NCBI GenBank assembly: GCA_021776235.1
Contig: JAJFGG010000139.1
Location: 1 to 39,439 of the forward strand
DNA: 39,439 nucleotides
Direction: 5' to 3'
Origin: Alphaproteobacteria bacterium
Lineage (GTDB): Bacteria; Pseudomonadota; Alphaproteobacteria; GCA-2731375
Below, piece by piece: positions 7,636 to 16,490 of the stretch; positions within the stretch are counted from its first letter, which is position 1; each line of letters starts with the position of its first letter. The position numbers and the translations under genes are program-made. The notes below the pieces were generated by a model, which worked only from the letters and a program-made list of their open reading frames with translations, searched no databases and was not told the DNA's origin.

Positions 7636-8660
7636 ACGATGGGGCGCAGATGCGCCGTTTGGTGGCGGAATGGGAGTTGCTGGTGTCCAGCCTGCAGGCG
7701 CCGTCCACCTCGCCGCCGCAGGCCATGCCGGCGCGGGTTGGGGTCACTTTGCTGACCGGTTTCCTGGGCGCCGGCAAGACCAGTCTGTTGCGGCATTTGC
7801 TGCAAGGCGCCCATGGCCTGAAACTGGCTGCGGTGGTGAACGATATCGGCGCCGTCAATATTGATGCGGCCATGATCCGGGGCGGCGGCGATGCGGTCAT
7901 CGAGCTGACCAATGGCTGTAGCTGTTGCGCCCTGGGGGCGGAGCTGGGCCGCACGCTTGCGGGCCTGACCGGCCAGGACCCGGCGCCCGACGCCATCGTG
8001 ATTGAGGCCAGCGGCATTGCCGATCCGGCTGCCATGGCAGTGCTCGTCGCGGGCAGCGAGGGGGCCCGTCTGGATGGCATCGTGGCCGTGGCCGATGCCG
8101 CCGCCATGGCGCACTGGCTGGAAAATCCGGCCACGGCCGGGCTGTTCCAACGGCAACTGGAGGCGGCCCATCTGGTTTTTCTGAACAAGACGGATCTGAT
8201 CGATGCAACCGAGCTCGAGGCCTGCAAGCGAAGATTGGCGGCCCTGGCGCCCGGCCGCCCGGTCATTGCCGGGGCCGGGGGGCGTCTGGCGGCCTCGGTG
8301 GCGTTGGGCGCCGGCCTCAAAGGCGCCCGGGTCGAACCGACACAAAGGGCCCATGACCTGGACGGCTTTGCCACCCGCACCATAATGTTGCCCGGCCCGA
8401 TTGACCGGGACCGGCTTTTACGTTTCCTGGCAACGCCGCCGCCGGGCCTGCTCCGGGTCAAGGGCTTTGTGGCAACCCGCGAGGCGCCCGGCCGCTTCTG
8501 GTTGGTGCAGGCGGTCGGCCGCCTGTGGCATCTGGAACCCTGGTTGGAGAATCCCAAGCCTGACAATCCGGCCGCCGCTTCGCAGCGCCCAGAGCCAGGC
8601 CTGGTGTTGATCGGCCTGGCCGGGTCGCCGGCCCTGCGGCAGATCCCCGATTTCGGTTAA
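7632..8660 (+). CDS. COG0523 (CobW/G3E family) GTPase, putative metal chaperone
   Basis: A 342-residue P-loop GTPase. Walker A GFLGAGKTS is at 43-51, the family-defining metal motif CSCC at 96-99 inside NGCSCC, EASGIADP at 125-132, and the guanine motif NKTD at 185-188. The first 35 residues are an extra N-terminal extension. A shorter CobW C-terminal domain follows (TIMLPGPIDRDRLLRF and FWLVQAVGRLWHLEPW). COG0523 proteins load Zn, Co or Fe into client enzymes. The ATGA overlap with the amidohydrolase gene couples their translation, so that metalloenzyme is the natural client (inference). There is no long His-rich stretch, unlike many Zn-type members. Confidence 0.9.
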   Translation: MNDGAQMRRLVAEWELLVSSLQAPSTSPPQAMPARVGVTLLTGFLGAGKTSLLRHLLQGAHGLKLAAVVNDIGAVNIDAAMIRGGGDAVIELTNGCSCCALGAELGRTLAGLTGQDPAPDAIVIEASGIADPAAMAVLVAGSEGARLDGIVAVADAAAMAHWLENPATAGLFQRQLEAAHLVFLNKTDLIDATELEACKRRLAALAPGRPVIAGAGGRLAASVALGAGLKGARVEPTQRAHDLDGFATRTIMLPGPIDRDRLLRFLATPPPGLLRVKGFVATREAPGRFWLVQAVGRLWHLEPWLENPKPDNPAAASQRPEPGLVLIGLAGSPALRQIPDFG

Positions 8661-8744
8661 GCTGCGCCGGCCTGATGCGGACGACGCCGTGTCACCGTAA
8701 CCCAAACAACCAGATTTATCGGCACCCAGGGGCAGTGCCAGCTC

Positions 8745-9893
8745 TCAGTTCAAGCCGTACAGACGCGCCACGTTGTCGCGGGTGAATTTGCGCCGGACGG
8801 CAGGCGGGAAGCCGGAAAGATTCCGGTCCAGGGTTTTCTGGGATTCCGGCCACAGGCAGTCAGGATGCGGATAGTCGGCGCCCCAGATGATGTTGTCCTC
8901 GCCGATCAGCGGCACGATCGACTCCAGGTATTGGTCCTGCTGGTAGGTCACGAAACCCTGGCGGCGGAAATAGTCGCTCGGCTTCATCTTGAAGCCAAGG
9001 CTGCGGGCCCGGTCGTGGTATTCGGTGTCGAGCCGGTCGAACACATAGGGCAGCCAAGTGACACCGGACTCGCCAAGCACGAAGTTGAAGTCCGGGTACC
9101 TCTCGCAGGCACCGGAGGCCAGCAGCGAAACCAGCACTTCCATGGTGTCGAGCTGGAATAGCGCCGAGCGCACCAGCCGGTATTCGGTGAGATATTCTTT
9201 CTCCATCTCCGGCGTATCAGGCGCCCGCAGCGCCTTGAAACCGGTCGAATGGAAGGAGATCGGGAAATTGCATTCCGCCGCGGCCGCCCACAGCGCATCC
9301 CAGTCGTGATGCCAGAGCGGCAGCGACATCCCCTTGAAGGCAAGATCGCCGCCCCGCAGGCCAAGCTTGGCGCAGCGCCGCACCTCGGCCGCCGCGGCCT
9401 TTGGATCACGGTTCGGCACGATGGCCAGCGGGAATACCCGGTTTGGGTCCGCTTGCCTGGCGAAGTCCGCGACCCAGTCGTTGTAGACATGGTCGGCCCA
9501 GGTACACATCTCATTATCGCCGAGCATTTCGTTGATCATCAGACAGCCGTAAACGATCTCGGCATCAAGCCCGTCCCGGTCGAGATCGGCGACCCGAAGT
9601 TCGGGTGTGGTGGGTCTGGGTCTGGCGCCACGCCGATTGTCCCATTCAAATCCGACCTCTTTCATCTCGTCAATGTGGCCGAAAGCGCCCTGCTGGTACT
9701 TCAGAAAGCCGGGCCCGACACCGTTCCACATACCCTTTTCCTGGCCGTCGATGATCCAGTGCAGACCGTCATCGCGTTCCTCGCAGCGGGGCACCGACGC
9801 CTTCCACTTCGCAGGCGCCGCGTCCGACCACAGCTCGGGCGGGCAGTAGGTCAGGTCGATGTGGTTGTCGCCTGATATCAATTCATAGGACAT
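8745..9893 (-). CDS. amidohydrolase-family (ACMSD-like) hydrolase or decarboxylase
   Basis: A 382-residue Amidohydro_2 (PF04909-type) protein. The first metal motif is GDNHID at residues 8-13, here DxH instead of HxH as in many members of this subgroup. ISFHSTGF carries the next histidine, and WGADYPHPD near residue 343 holds the catalytic aspartate. Relatives include 2-amino-3-carboxymuconate semialdehyde decarboxylase, resorcylate decarboxylases and other non-oxidative decarboxylases or hydrolases of ring-derived acids. Start ATG 9893 has GGGAGA about 7-9 bases upstream. It converges on the COG0523 gene and is divergent from the ThDP enzyme gene, so it may belong to the catabolic locus to its right. 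The exact reaction is unknown. Confidence 0.85.
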   Translation of the reverse strand: MSYELISGDNHIDLTYCPPELWSDAAPAKWKASVPRCEERDDGLHWIIDGQEKGMWNGVGPGFLKYQQGAFGHIDEMKEVGFEWDNRRGARPRPTTPELRVADLDRDGLDAEIVYGCLMINEMLGDNEMCTWADHVYNDWVADFARQADPNRVFPLAIVPNRDPKAAAAEVRRCAKLGLRGGDLAFKGMSLPLWHHDWDALWAAAAECNFPISFHSTGFKALRAPDTPEMEKEYLTEYRLVRSALFQLDTMEVLVSLLASGACERYPDFNFVLGESGVTWLPYVFDRLDTEYHDRARSLGFKMKPSDYFRRQGFVTYQQDQYLESIVPLIGEDNIIWGADYPHPDCLWPESQKTLDRNLSGFPPAVRRKFTRDNVARLYGLN

Positions 9894-10191
9894 GGCTGGT
9901 ATCTCCCTCGTCGGTTCCGAGGGATTTTCCGTCAGATATCTCTAAACGGCAAGGATTCCCTGCGTCATGTCGAAAGTCTATTGGTTTGGGTGAGGCGAAC
10001 CATGGGTGCGGAAGACAGAGTGCGTGCTGCCCCTAAGGGCGAAATTGTCCCTATGTACGGCGCCTCACGGCATGGAATTCATAGGTTCGATAAATAGGCC
10101 TTCCAGCCGCGACAAGCAGTATTGCGACGGCCTTTCAAGTGTGCTCCGCTGAAGTATTGTCGTCGATCGGGACGGCTTCGGAGGAACGCCG
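9894..10191. promoter_or_regulatory. 298-base divergent intergenic region
   Basis: It separates the minus-strand amidohydrolase from the plus-strand ThDP enzyme and should hold both promoters. I found no convincing -35/-10 pair, operator or RNA element. GGAGGA at 10180-10185 is the ribosome site for the GTG start at 10192. Confidence 0.4.
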
Positions 10192-11946
10192 GTGCACAGG
10201 ACGCGGTTGAGTTTTGGAGAGAGGCTAATTGCCAATTTCAAGCAAGAAGGCGTCGAGGCGATATTCTCGCAAGGTGATCTTTCCATGAAAGACATCCAAC
10301 TTCATGCCGAGAAGCAAGGCCTGAAGGTGGTGGGTCCCCGGCATGAGGCATCCGCAATTTTTATGGCGATGGGCTATCACGCCCTGACTGGTCAGGTTCA
10401 AGTCGCTATTGGGGCACCGGGACCAGGACAGGCCAATCTTCTGCCGGCCGCGATCGCGGCCGCGCAGGAACATGTTCCGGTGATTATACTTGGCGCCCGG
10501 CGTCAACACGCGGTTGATACCGCCGTGCGGCGGGGGCGTTGGCTATATGCCTCCCTACTTCCCGCCTTTAAGGATATTTGCAAGTTTGCCGCCAAACTTG
10601 ACCAACTTAGCCATCTTGATGAAGTGGTACATGAAGCCTTTCGCCAGGCACTGACCGGTACGCCGGGACCGGTGTACATTGAATATGACGCGCAACTTAA
10701 CGAACAGGAAGCGGATTTCCGAACCCTGGTAACGCCCGCACGTTACCGTGTGCCGGGGCAGCCGGCACCGCAGGTTGCGATTGAAAGCGCTGTCGCGATG
10801 CTACGCGCGGCCCGAATGCCATTGTTGCTGGCTGGCGAAGGGGTCCAGAGATCGAGGGCTCAAAGCGCCTTCGTTGAACTGGCGCGTCAGCTGAAATGTC
10901 CGGTCCTAACGACACTGGGTGGTGCTGGCGCCTTTCCGGAAACCGAGCCGCAGTGGTTGCGCTATATGAGCAAGGCAGGTGGCGAAGCAATCGCCGCGGC
11001 GGATCTCATGCTGGCTGTCGGTACTTGTTTGCCCGAGACCTTGAACTATGGCCGTCTGCAGAATTTTTCGATCAACGATGAGACGCGGCAATTAATCCTT
11101 ATGGAGCCCGATGCCGCTGCCGTCGGGGTGAACCGTCCGGTGGATCTGGCACTTATCGGACAAACTGATTTGGTGCTGGCGCAATTACGCGATGCATTGA
11201 ATGAAGGCTCTCCGTTCGAAGAAAACCCGGACCTGAAAATCTGGCGAAATTCTTTCGAGACGGAAAACCGGGGACTTGGCGATGACCTGCCGAACACAAA
11301 CCGTCTGCATCCCGGGCATTTGATGATCGAGGCACGAAACGCCGTGCCCAATGACGCTGTCATTGTCGTCGATGGCGGGCTGACCATGCTCTATCAATAT
11401 GCCTTTTTCGAGAAGCGATCGAGCGAGTTTGTCTATACGGCCAACTTCGGCCACCTCGGCTCGGGACTTGGACTGGCTATCGGCGCGCAACTGGCGGCGG
11501 GGCGTGAACAGCCGGTTTGTTTGATTACGGGCGATGGCGCCCTTGGTTTCCACATCATGGACTTTGAAACGGCGGTGCGCCACGACCTTCCGATCGTCGT
11601 CGTCCTTAACGACGATCAGGCGCTCGGCGCAGAGATGGCGCAACACATGCAACATATCGGGCATGAAATCCAAGTTACCTTCAGTCCCGTAAATTACGCC
11701 GCCATGGCTGACGCGATGGGAGGCTTCGGCATTCGAGTGGAACGGCGGGAGGACATTGTACCGGCAATTGCAGAAGCGTTCGCGCTCAAGAAGCCGGCGA
11801 TCGTCCAGATATCCACCGACCAGGACGCGTCCTATACATTTCCTGTACCCTATGTCAGCGAACTTGCCGGTTGGAAGCAGGCCGATGTTCTGGGCCGCCA
11901 TCAAATGACTCACAATAGCCCCGACATACTCAAGAAGGGCGGCTAA
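10192..11946 (+). CDS. thiamine diphosphate-dependent enzyme (acetolactate synthase/oxalyl-CoA decarboxylase fold)
   Basis: A 584-residue three-domain ThDP enzyme. The pyrimidine-binding domain has the catalytic glutamate E52 in GPRHEASAIFMAMGY. IGAPGPGQANLLPAAIAAA (residues 73-91) is the loop that follows it. The middle domain spans about 195-335. The cofactor motif begins GDG at 447-449 and ends ND at 473-474. It starts at GTG 10192, with GGAGGAA ideally spaced upstream. The family includes acetolactate synthase, oxalyl-CoA decarboxylase, benzoylformate decarboxylase and sulfoacetaldehyde acetyltransferase, and I cannot choose among them. It leads a plus-strand run with an MFS carrier (16 bases downstream), a cysteine hydrolase and an MDR oxidoreductase. 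A biosynthetic IlvB is unlikely because no small subunit is nearby. Confidence 0.88.
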   Translation: MHRTRLSFGERLIANFKQEGVEAIFSQGDLSMKDIQLHAEKQGLKVVGPRHEASAIFMAMGYHALTGQVQVAIGAPGPGQANLLPAAIAAAQEHVPVIILGARRQHAVDTAVRRGRWLYASLLPAFKDICKFAAKLDQLSHLDEVVHEAFRQALTGTPGPVYIEYDAQLNEQEADFRTLVTPARYRVPGQPAPQVAIESAVAMLRAARMPLLLAGEGVQRSRAQSAFVELARQLKCPVLTTLGGAGAFPETEPQWLRYMSKAGGEAIAAADLMLAVGTCLPETLNYGRLQNFSINDETRQLILMEPDAAAVGVNRPVDLALIGQTDLVLAQLRDALNEGSPFEENPDLKIWRNSFETENRGLGDDLPNTNRLHPGHLMIEARNAVPNDAVIVVDGGLTMLYQYAFFEKRSSEFVYTANFGHLGSGLGLAIGAQLAAGREQPVCLITGDGALGFHIMDFETAVRHDLPIVVVLNDDQALGAEMAQHMQHIGHEIQVTFSPVNYAAMADAMGGFGIRVERREDIVPAIAEAFALKKPAIVQISTDQDASYTFPVPYVSELAGWKQADVLGRHQMTHNSPDILKKGG

Positions 11947-11962
11947 ACCGCATGATCTTAGA

Positions 11963-13171
11963 TTGACAGGCCGGTCTCCGGTACTGGTTACCGCTTCGTT
12001 GTCAGCGGGCCTGGTGCTTGGTCAACTGGCCATAATGGCGATCCCCGCTCTCTCCGTAGATTTGGCGGTTTTATGGGAGCTGGACGCGTCACAGATTGGC
12101 TGGCTCGGCGGCATTTACTTCGCCGGCTATGCCTTGGCATTACCTTTCCTGACTGGTGCCGCAAACCGGGCGGATGGACGCGTTGTCTATCTCGTCGCGG
12201 CACTGATCAGCGCGACCGCTTCGTTCAGCGTCGCATTGTTTGCGGACGGCTTCTGGTTGGCGTTGGTGTTACGATTTGCCGCCGGTATTGGCTTTGCCGG
12301 CCTTCATATTATCGGAATGAAGATGCTGGCGGACCGTTTGACGGGTGCCGCACAACTGCGGGCAAGTGCGTTTTACACCGCCGCATTTGCGGTCGGCAGC
12401 GGCTGCTCGTTTCTGGTCGCTGGTCTGCTTTCGAAACTGTTCGGATGGGAAGCCGTATTTGTTTCAGCAGGCATCGGGTCGCTATTATCGTTACCGGCGC
12501 TCCTTTTGATTGGCCCTCCGTTGCCTGGCAATGAAATACGGTCGAATCGAATGTTTCCTGATTTCCTGTCGGCGTTCCGGGAGGCCGAGATCATTCGTTA
12601 TGTGATCGCCTATGCCGGAAACCTTTGGGAGGTTTTCGCGATTCGTGTTTGGTTTGTGCCATTCCTGGTCTTCAATTTGGCGGCGAATGAGGGGTCCGGT
12701 TTGGGACTGGATCCGACCACCGCCGTGGGGTTGTCCGTCTTTGTCGCGGTGCCGCTAAACCTTGTTATCGCGGAGCTTGGCGTTCGTTGGGGGCGTAAAC
12801 CCGTCATCTTTGCGGTATCGCTGGCGTCCGTCGTGGTTTGCGGAATACTTGGTTGGCAGGCCTCCGGTCTCTTCATGCTCGTGCTGACCCTGCTATTGGT
12901 TCATGGCGTCACCTCTTACGGCGATGTTGGCGCAATCGCGGGCGGCGTCGTCGCCGCTACGACTGGAGACACAAGGGCAGCGGCGCTCGCTCTCTTTGGT
13001 GTGATTGGTTTTACATTCGGATTTCTTGGCCCCCTTGCCGTCGGGCTGACAATTGATTTGGCTGGTGGACGAGATGAACCAACGGCCTGGTTTTGGGCTT
13101 TCATGGTTATGGCATTGGGCTCCGTGGTCTCAGCTTCAGCGATGGCATGGAAACCAAAGCCGCATGCATGA
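11963..13171 (+). CDS. major facilitator superfamily transporter
   Basis: A 402-residue membrane protein with about twelve hydrophobic segments. The loop after TM2 reads GAANRADGR at about residues 66-74, the position of the MFS motif A, and GVRWGRKP around 273 is the second-half counterpart. GIGFAGLHIIGMKMLADR is a TM4-type segment. The start is uncertain. TTG 11963 is the earliest start in the frame, and the ATG at 11952 is out of frame and stops after four codons. The ribosome site is poor, so coupling to the ThDP gene ending 16 bases upstream is likely. The carrier probably imports the substrate of this locus or exports a product (inference). Confidence 0.85.
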   Translation: MTGRSPVLVTASLSAGLVLGQLAIMAIPALSVDLAVLWELDASQIGWLGGIYFAGYALALPFLTGAANRADGRVVYLVAALISATASFSVALFADGFWLALVLRFAAGIGFAGLHIIGMKMLADRLTGAAQLRASAFYTAAFAVGSGCSFLVAGLLSKLFGWEAVFVSAGIGSLLSLPALLLIGPPLPGNEIRSNRMFPDFLSAFREAEIIRYVIAYAGNLWEVFAIRVWFVPFLVFNLAANEGSGLGLDPTTAVGLSVFVAVPLNLVIAELGVRWGRKPVIFAVSLASVVVCGILGWQASGLFMLVLTLLLVHGVTSYGDVGAIAGGVVAATTGDTRAAALALFGVIGFTFGFLGPLAVGLTIDLAGGRDEPTAWFWAFMVMALGSVVSASAMAWKPKPHA

Positions 13172-13395
13172 AGTCATCCATGACTCATTTTTTCCGTTGG
13201 CCGGCATTCAATGAGGCAGGTGATGCCGATAGCTTCCCTCTCGCCGTGCCGCCAGAGCATTTCCAGGCTATTGTGGCGGGACCTAGACATGGACGGACGG
13301 CGATTGGTTCCGCTGACGCCGTCGGCCAGGTTTGCAGGGTTCGGCGATGGCCATCGCCAACGGCGGATTTGGAGCTTTAAAAAGGGAATCAGATA

Positions 13396-14034
13396 ATGCC
13401 AGCGCCAGGGGCCAACAAACGCAACATCATTGAAGGGCGGCCAGCCCTGATCGTCATTGATATTCTTGCGGGTGCATTTCGCGATATTGAGAAAAGGTCC
13501 ATCGACCATATGGCGGGCTATGCCGACCGGATGTTAAAGGCCCGGCCTGCCATCGATAAGGCCAGGGACAGTGACATCCCGGTGATCTTTATCCAGGAGG
13601 TGCATCGTCCCGATCTGGTGGATTTCGGCCGCGAACTCGATGGCAGTGAAACCATCCACTGTCTGGAAGACAACCCGGATACTGAAATTGCAGCAAAGCA
13701 GTTGGGCTTCAGACCCAACGACTATGTCATCAAGAAGCGCCGGTACTCGGCCTTTTTCGGAACAGACCTTGAAATTTTGTTGCGCGGTCTAAAGATTGAC
13801 ACACTCATTTTGTGTGGCGGCCTGACGGATGTCTGCGTGCACTACACTTTTGTGGACGGCCATCAATCGGATTATTTCTGCCGTGTCATAGAGGACGCCG
13901 TCGCGGGATCCGGCGAACGCGCCCACACAGCGTCATTGGAGGCAATGGAATATTTGCAAGCCGGGGCCCGCCGCTCTCTCACGGAGATCCTGGCAGGCAT
14001 GGACGCGTACCGGCGCACAAGATCAGCTGCCTGA
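13396..14034 (+). CDS. isochorismatase-family cysteine hydrolase
   Basis: A 212-residue alpha/beta hydrolase of the isochorismatase/nicotinamidase superfamily. The catalytic triad is visible: D22 in LIVIDIL, a lysine at 113/114 in VIKKRRYSAFFGT, and nucleophile C147 in CGGLTDVCVHYT. The conserved non-proline cis-peptide sits at GGLTD. Members hydrolyse N-carbamoyl compounds, amides such as nicotinamide, or vinyl ethers. AAAGGGAA lies about 10 bases before ATG 13396. A 224-base gap with nothing I recognise separates it from the MFS gene. Alongside the ThDP enzyme and oxidoreductase it fits a catabolic role on an amide or carbamoyl intermediate (inference). Confidence 0.88.
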   Translation: MPAPGANKRNIIEGRPALIVIDILAGAFRDIEKRSIDHMAGYADRMLKARPAIDKARDSDIPVIFIQEVHRPDLVDFGRELDGSETIHCLEDNPDTEIAAKQLGFRPNDYVIKKRRYSAFFGTDLEILLRGLKIDTLILCGGLTDVCVHYTFVDGHQSDYFCRVIEDAVAGSGERAHTASLEAMEYLQAGARRSLTEILAGMDAYRRTRSAA

Positions 14035-14153
14035 GCAGACAATTCTCCGGGAGACCGGGCATTATCAGCGCAGCATTGTTGGCGGTTGCCGGGCGGATTA
14101 GCATTTGGCGTAAACTACAGATAGGTCAGATTGCCGTGCGAATACCAAAAACC

Positions 14154-15224
14154 ATGATTGCGGTTCTCCTCACGAAGCATGGGGGCCTGGATGCCCTGAA
14201 ATACACCGACGGCGTGCCGACGCCTGCCGCAGGCGATGGCGAAGTCCTGATCAAGGTCGCAGCGGCGGGTGTCAACAATACAGACATCAATACCCGGACC
14301 GGCTGGTACTCAAAACGGGTCGAAGCGGCGACAGGCCCTGGCGGCGTGGCTGGATTTGCTGCCATGGAAGAAGGCGACGCCACGTGGTCCGGCATCCCGA
14401 TGGCGTTCCCCCGCATCCAGGGCGCCGATTGTTGCGGATACATCGCCGCTGTCGGCGGCGGGGTCGAGCCATCCCGCATTGGTGAGCGCGTCATCGTCCG
14501 CAACATGCTGCGTAGCTACGTGGATTACCGGCCGTTCGAATGCTGGACCCTTGGCTCGGAATGCGATGGCGCTTTCGCGCAATATGTAAAGGCGCCGGCC
14601 AGGGAAACCTACAAGGTCGACTGTGATTGGTCGGACGCCGAGCTCGCGTCGATCCCTTGCGCCTATTCGACCGCCGAGAACATGCTTCACAGAGGTTCCG
14701 TTACCGCCGAACGGGTGCTGGTGACCGGGGCGTCCGGGGGCGTCGGGTCGGCGGCCGTGCAGCTTGCCAGGCGGCGCGGCGCCTATGTCATCGCGATTGC
14801 CGGCGCGGGCAAATCCGATGCTCTGAAAAGCATCGGGGCGGACGAAGTTCACCACCGGGAGGTCGATCTGGTATCCCAGTTGGGACGGGACAGCGTCGAT
14901 GTCGTCGTCGACCTGGTCGCTGGACAGGCCTGGCCGTCACTGCTGGATGTGCTGAAGCGGGGCGGGCGCTATCTGACGGCGGGCGCGATCGCCGGGCCGT
15001 TGGTCCAATTGGACGTTCGTACCTTGTATCTCAAGGATCTGAGCCTGATCGGCTGTACCTTCCAGGACGATATCGTCTTTGAGAACCTGGTTTCCTACAT
15101 AGAGCGCGGGGAGATCCGGCCCATCGTCGCCCAGACCTTTCCCTTGCGCGAAATTGCGGCGGCGCAGGAAACCTTCCTGGCCAAGGGATACATAGGTAAG
15201 CTGGTTCTTCTCCCCCCGACGTGA
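14154..15224 (+). CDS. medium-chain (zinc-type/quinone reductase-like) dehydrogenase
   Basis: A 356-residue MDR protein. The GroES-like half has GVNNTDINTRTGWY at about 39-52 and IQGADCCGYIAAVGGGV near 89-105. The Rossmann half has VTGASGGVGSAAVQLARRRGA near 188-208, the NADP-type AxxGxxG loop of quinone reductase relatives. GADCCG replaces the GHExxG zinc signature of classical alcohol dehydrogenases, so the catalytic zinc is probably absent. ATG 14154 is preferred; GTG 14136 is in frame and would add six residues. The reading frame stays open far upstream over the hydrolase gene, but that extension has no MDR features. It closes the plus-strand run that begins at 10192. Confidence 0.88.
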   Translation: MIAVLLTKHGGLDALKYTDGVPTPAAGDGEVLIKVAAAGVNNTDINTRTGWYSKRVEAATGPGGVAGFAAMEEGDATWSGIPMAFPRIQGADCCGYIAAVGGGVEPSRIGERVIVRNMLRSYVDYRPFECWTLGSECDGAFAQYVKAPARETYKVDCDWSDAELASIPCAYSTAENMLHRGSVTAERVLVTGASGGVGSAAVQLARRRGAYVIAIAGAGKSDALKSIGADEVHHREVDLVSQLGRDSVDVVVDLVAGQAWPSLLDVLKRGGRYLTAGAIAGPLVQLDVRTLYLKDLSLIGCTFQDDIVFENLVSYIERGEIRPIVAQTFPLREIAAAQETFLAKGYIGKLVLLPPT

Positions 15225-15356
15225 TGGCATCAGCACGAAGGCTACGAAGCCGGGGCTTTTCAATTGGATGCCCCGCGCGACCTATCAAGGTTTCGATGAC
15301 GCGAATCTGCGGCTTTTGTCCGTTAGAGTATGCCGCGGCATCCGGAAGACGCGGCG

Positions 15357-16385
15357 TCAGGAAGTGCCGATGCTGAGCAGGTTCTCGACCGGCCGGTACA
15401 AGGCCTCCAGATAGGCGATATCGTCCGCTTCCAGGCTGATCTCGGTCGCCGCCACCAACTGTTCCAACTGGCTGATCTTGGAGACACCGACCACCGGGGC
15501 GGTCACTTCGGGCTTGCTCAACAGCCAGGCGACGGCGACCTGGGCCGGCGTATGCCCCAGCCTCTCCGCCACCTCGACGACACGGTCGGCGATTTCGAAA
15601 TCCATTTCGCCGCGATAGAGGCCTTCCGTGCGCTGCCGGTCCGCCCCTTGTGAGCGGGCCGTGCTGCCGGCGTCGAAGCCGCCCTTGTAGCTTCCCGTCA
15701 GGATGCCCCGGGCCAGGGGCGACCAGGGCGTCAGGGCCACGCCGGAGGCGGCGCAATAGGGGTTCATCTCGCGCTCCTCCTCCCGGTAGATCAGGTTGTA
15801 ATGGTTCTGCATCGAGACGAAGCGGGTCCAGCCATGGCGCGCGGCCGTCATCTGCAATTCGGTAAATTGCCAGGCGAACATCGAGGAGGCGCCGAGGTAA
15901 AGCGCCTTGCCGGCCTTCACAACGTCGTGCAGCGCCTCCATGCTCTCCTCGATGGGCGGCATGGCCAGGCCCGGCCGGCCATGGGGATGACGGTGAATGA
16001 TCAACTGATCGACATAGTCCAGGCCCAGCCGTTGCAGGCTGGCGTCAATGCCCTCCATCACATGTTTGCGCGACAGGCCGCCCTGATTGGGGTGCGCGCC
16101 CATGGGTCCTGAAAGCTTGGTCGAAATGACATATTGCTCGCGCGGCGCCAGTTCGCGCAGCAACTGGCCGACCACCCGCTCGCAGGCGCCCAGGCCATAG
16201 ACATCCGCGCAGTCAAAGTAAAACAGGCCCTGATCCAGGGCCGCCTTGAAGATGGGCCGGGCTTCGTCGACGGTCAGGGTCCAGTCCCCTTGATGGCCGC
16301 GCCCGGGCTCGCCGAAATTCATCGTGCCCAGGCACAGCCGCGAGACCGTCAGTCCGCAATCGCCCAGTTGCCGCGTTTCCAACAT
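15357..16385 (-). CDS. aldo/keto reductase
   Basis: A 342-residue (alpha/beta)8 NADPH-dependent reductase. The N-terminus reads LGDCGLTVSRLCLGTMNFG. The catalytic tetrad is visible: D and Y in FDCADVYG, K in VISTKLSG, and H in QLIIHRHPHG. The cofactor loop is VVGVSKISQLEQLVAA near the C-terminus. It belongs to the AKR branch with YghZ, voltage-gated K-channel beta and related reductases. Start ATG 16385 has AGGAGG 8 bases upstream, and the open frame further upstream has no homology features. It is monocistronic or first of its own unit; the DUF1989 gene on the same strand lies about 100 bases upstream. The physiological carbonyl substrate is unknown. Confidence 0.9.
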   Translation of the reverse strand: MLETRQLGDCGLTVSRLCLGTMNFGEPGRGHQGDWTLTVDEARPIFKAALDQGLFYFDCADVYGLGACERVVGQLLRELAPREQYVISTKLSGPMGAHPNQGGLSRKHVMEGIDASLQRLGLDYVDQLIIHRHPHGRPGLAMPPIEESMEALHDVVKAGKALYLGASSMFAWQFTELQMTAARHGWTRFVSMQNHYNLIYREEEREMNPYCAASGVALTPWSPLARGILTGSYKGGFDAGSTARSQGADRQRTEGLYRGEMDFEIADRVVEVAERLGHTPAQVAVAWLLSKPEVTAPVVGVSKISQLEQLVAATEISLEADDIAYLEALYRPVENLLSIGTS

Positions 16386-16490
16386 GTCGTCTCCTCCTGA
16401 TCGAACCGAGCGCGAGGGTATGGCCCGGACGCAATGGGCGCAACCTATCAATAGCAAAATCAATAGTAACCGATGCTTCAGGACCGCCGG

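Noticed and set aside
13093-13380. Plus-strand open frame between the MFS and hydrolase genes
   Set aside because: It overlaps the MFS gene in another frame, has no ribosome site and no recognisable domain.
15225-15356. Intrinsic terminator between the MDR and aldo/keto reductase genes
   Set aside because: Only a 4-5 bp stem with a short T-run is possible, which is too weak to claim.
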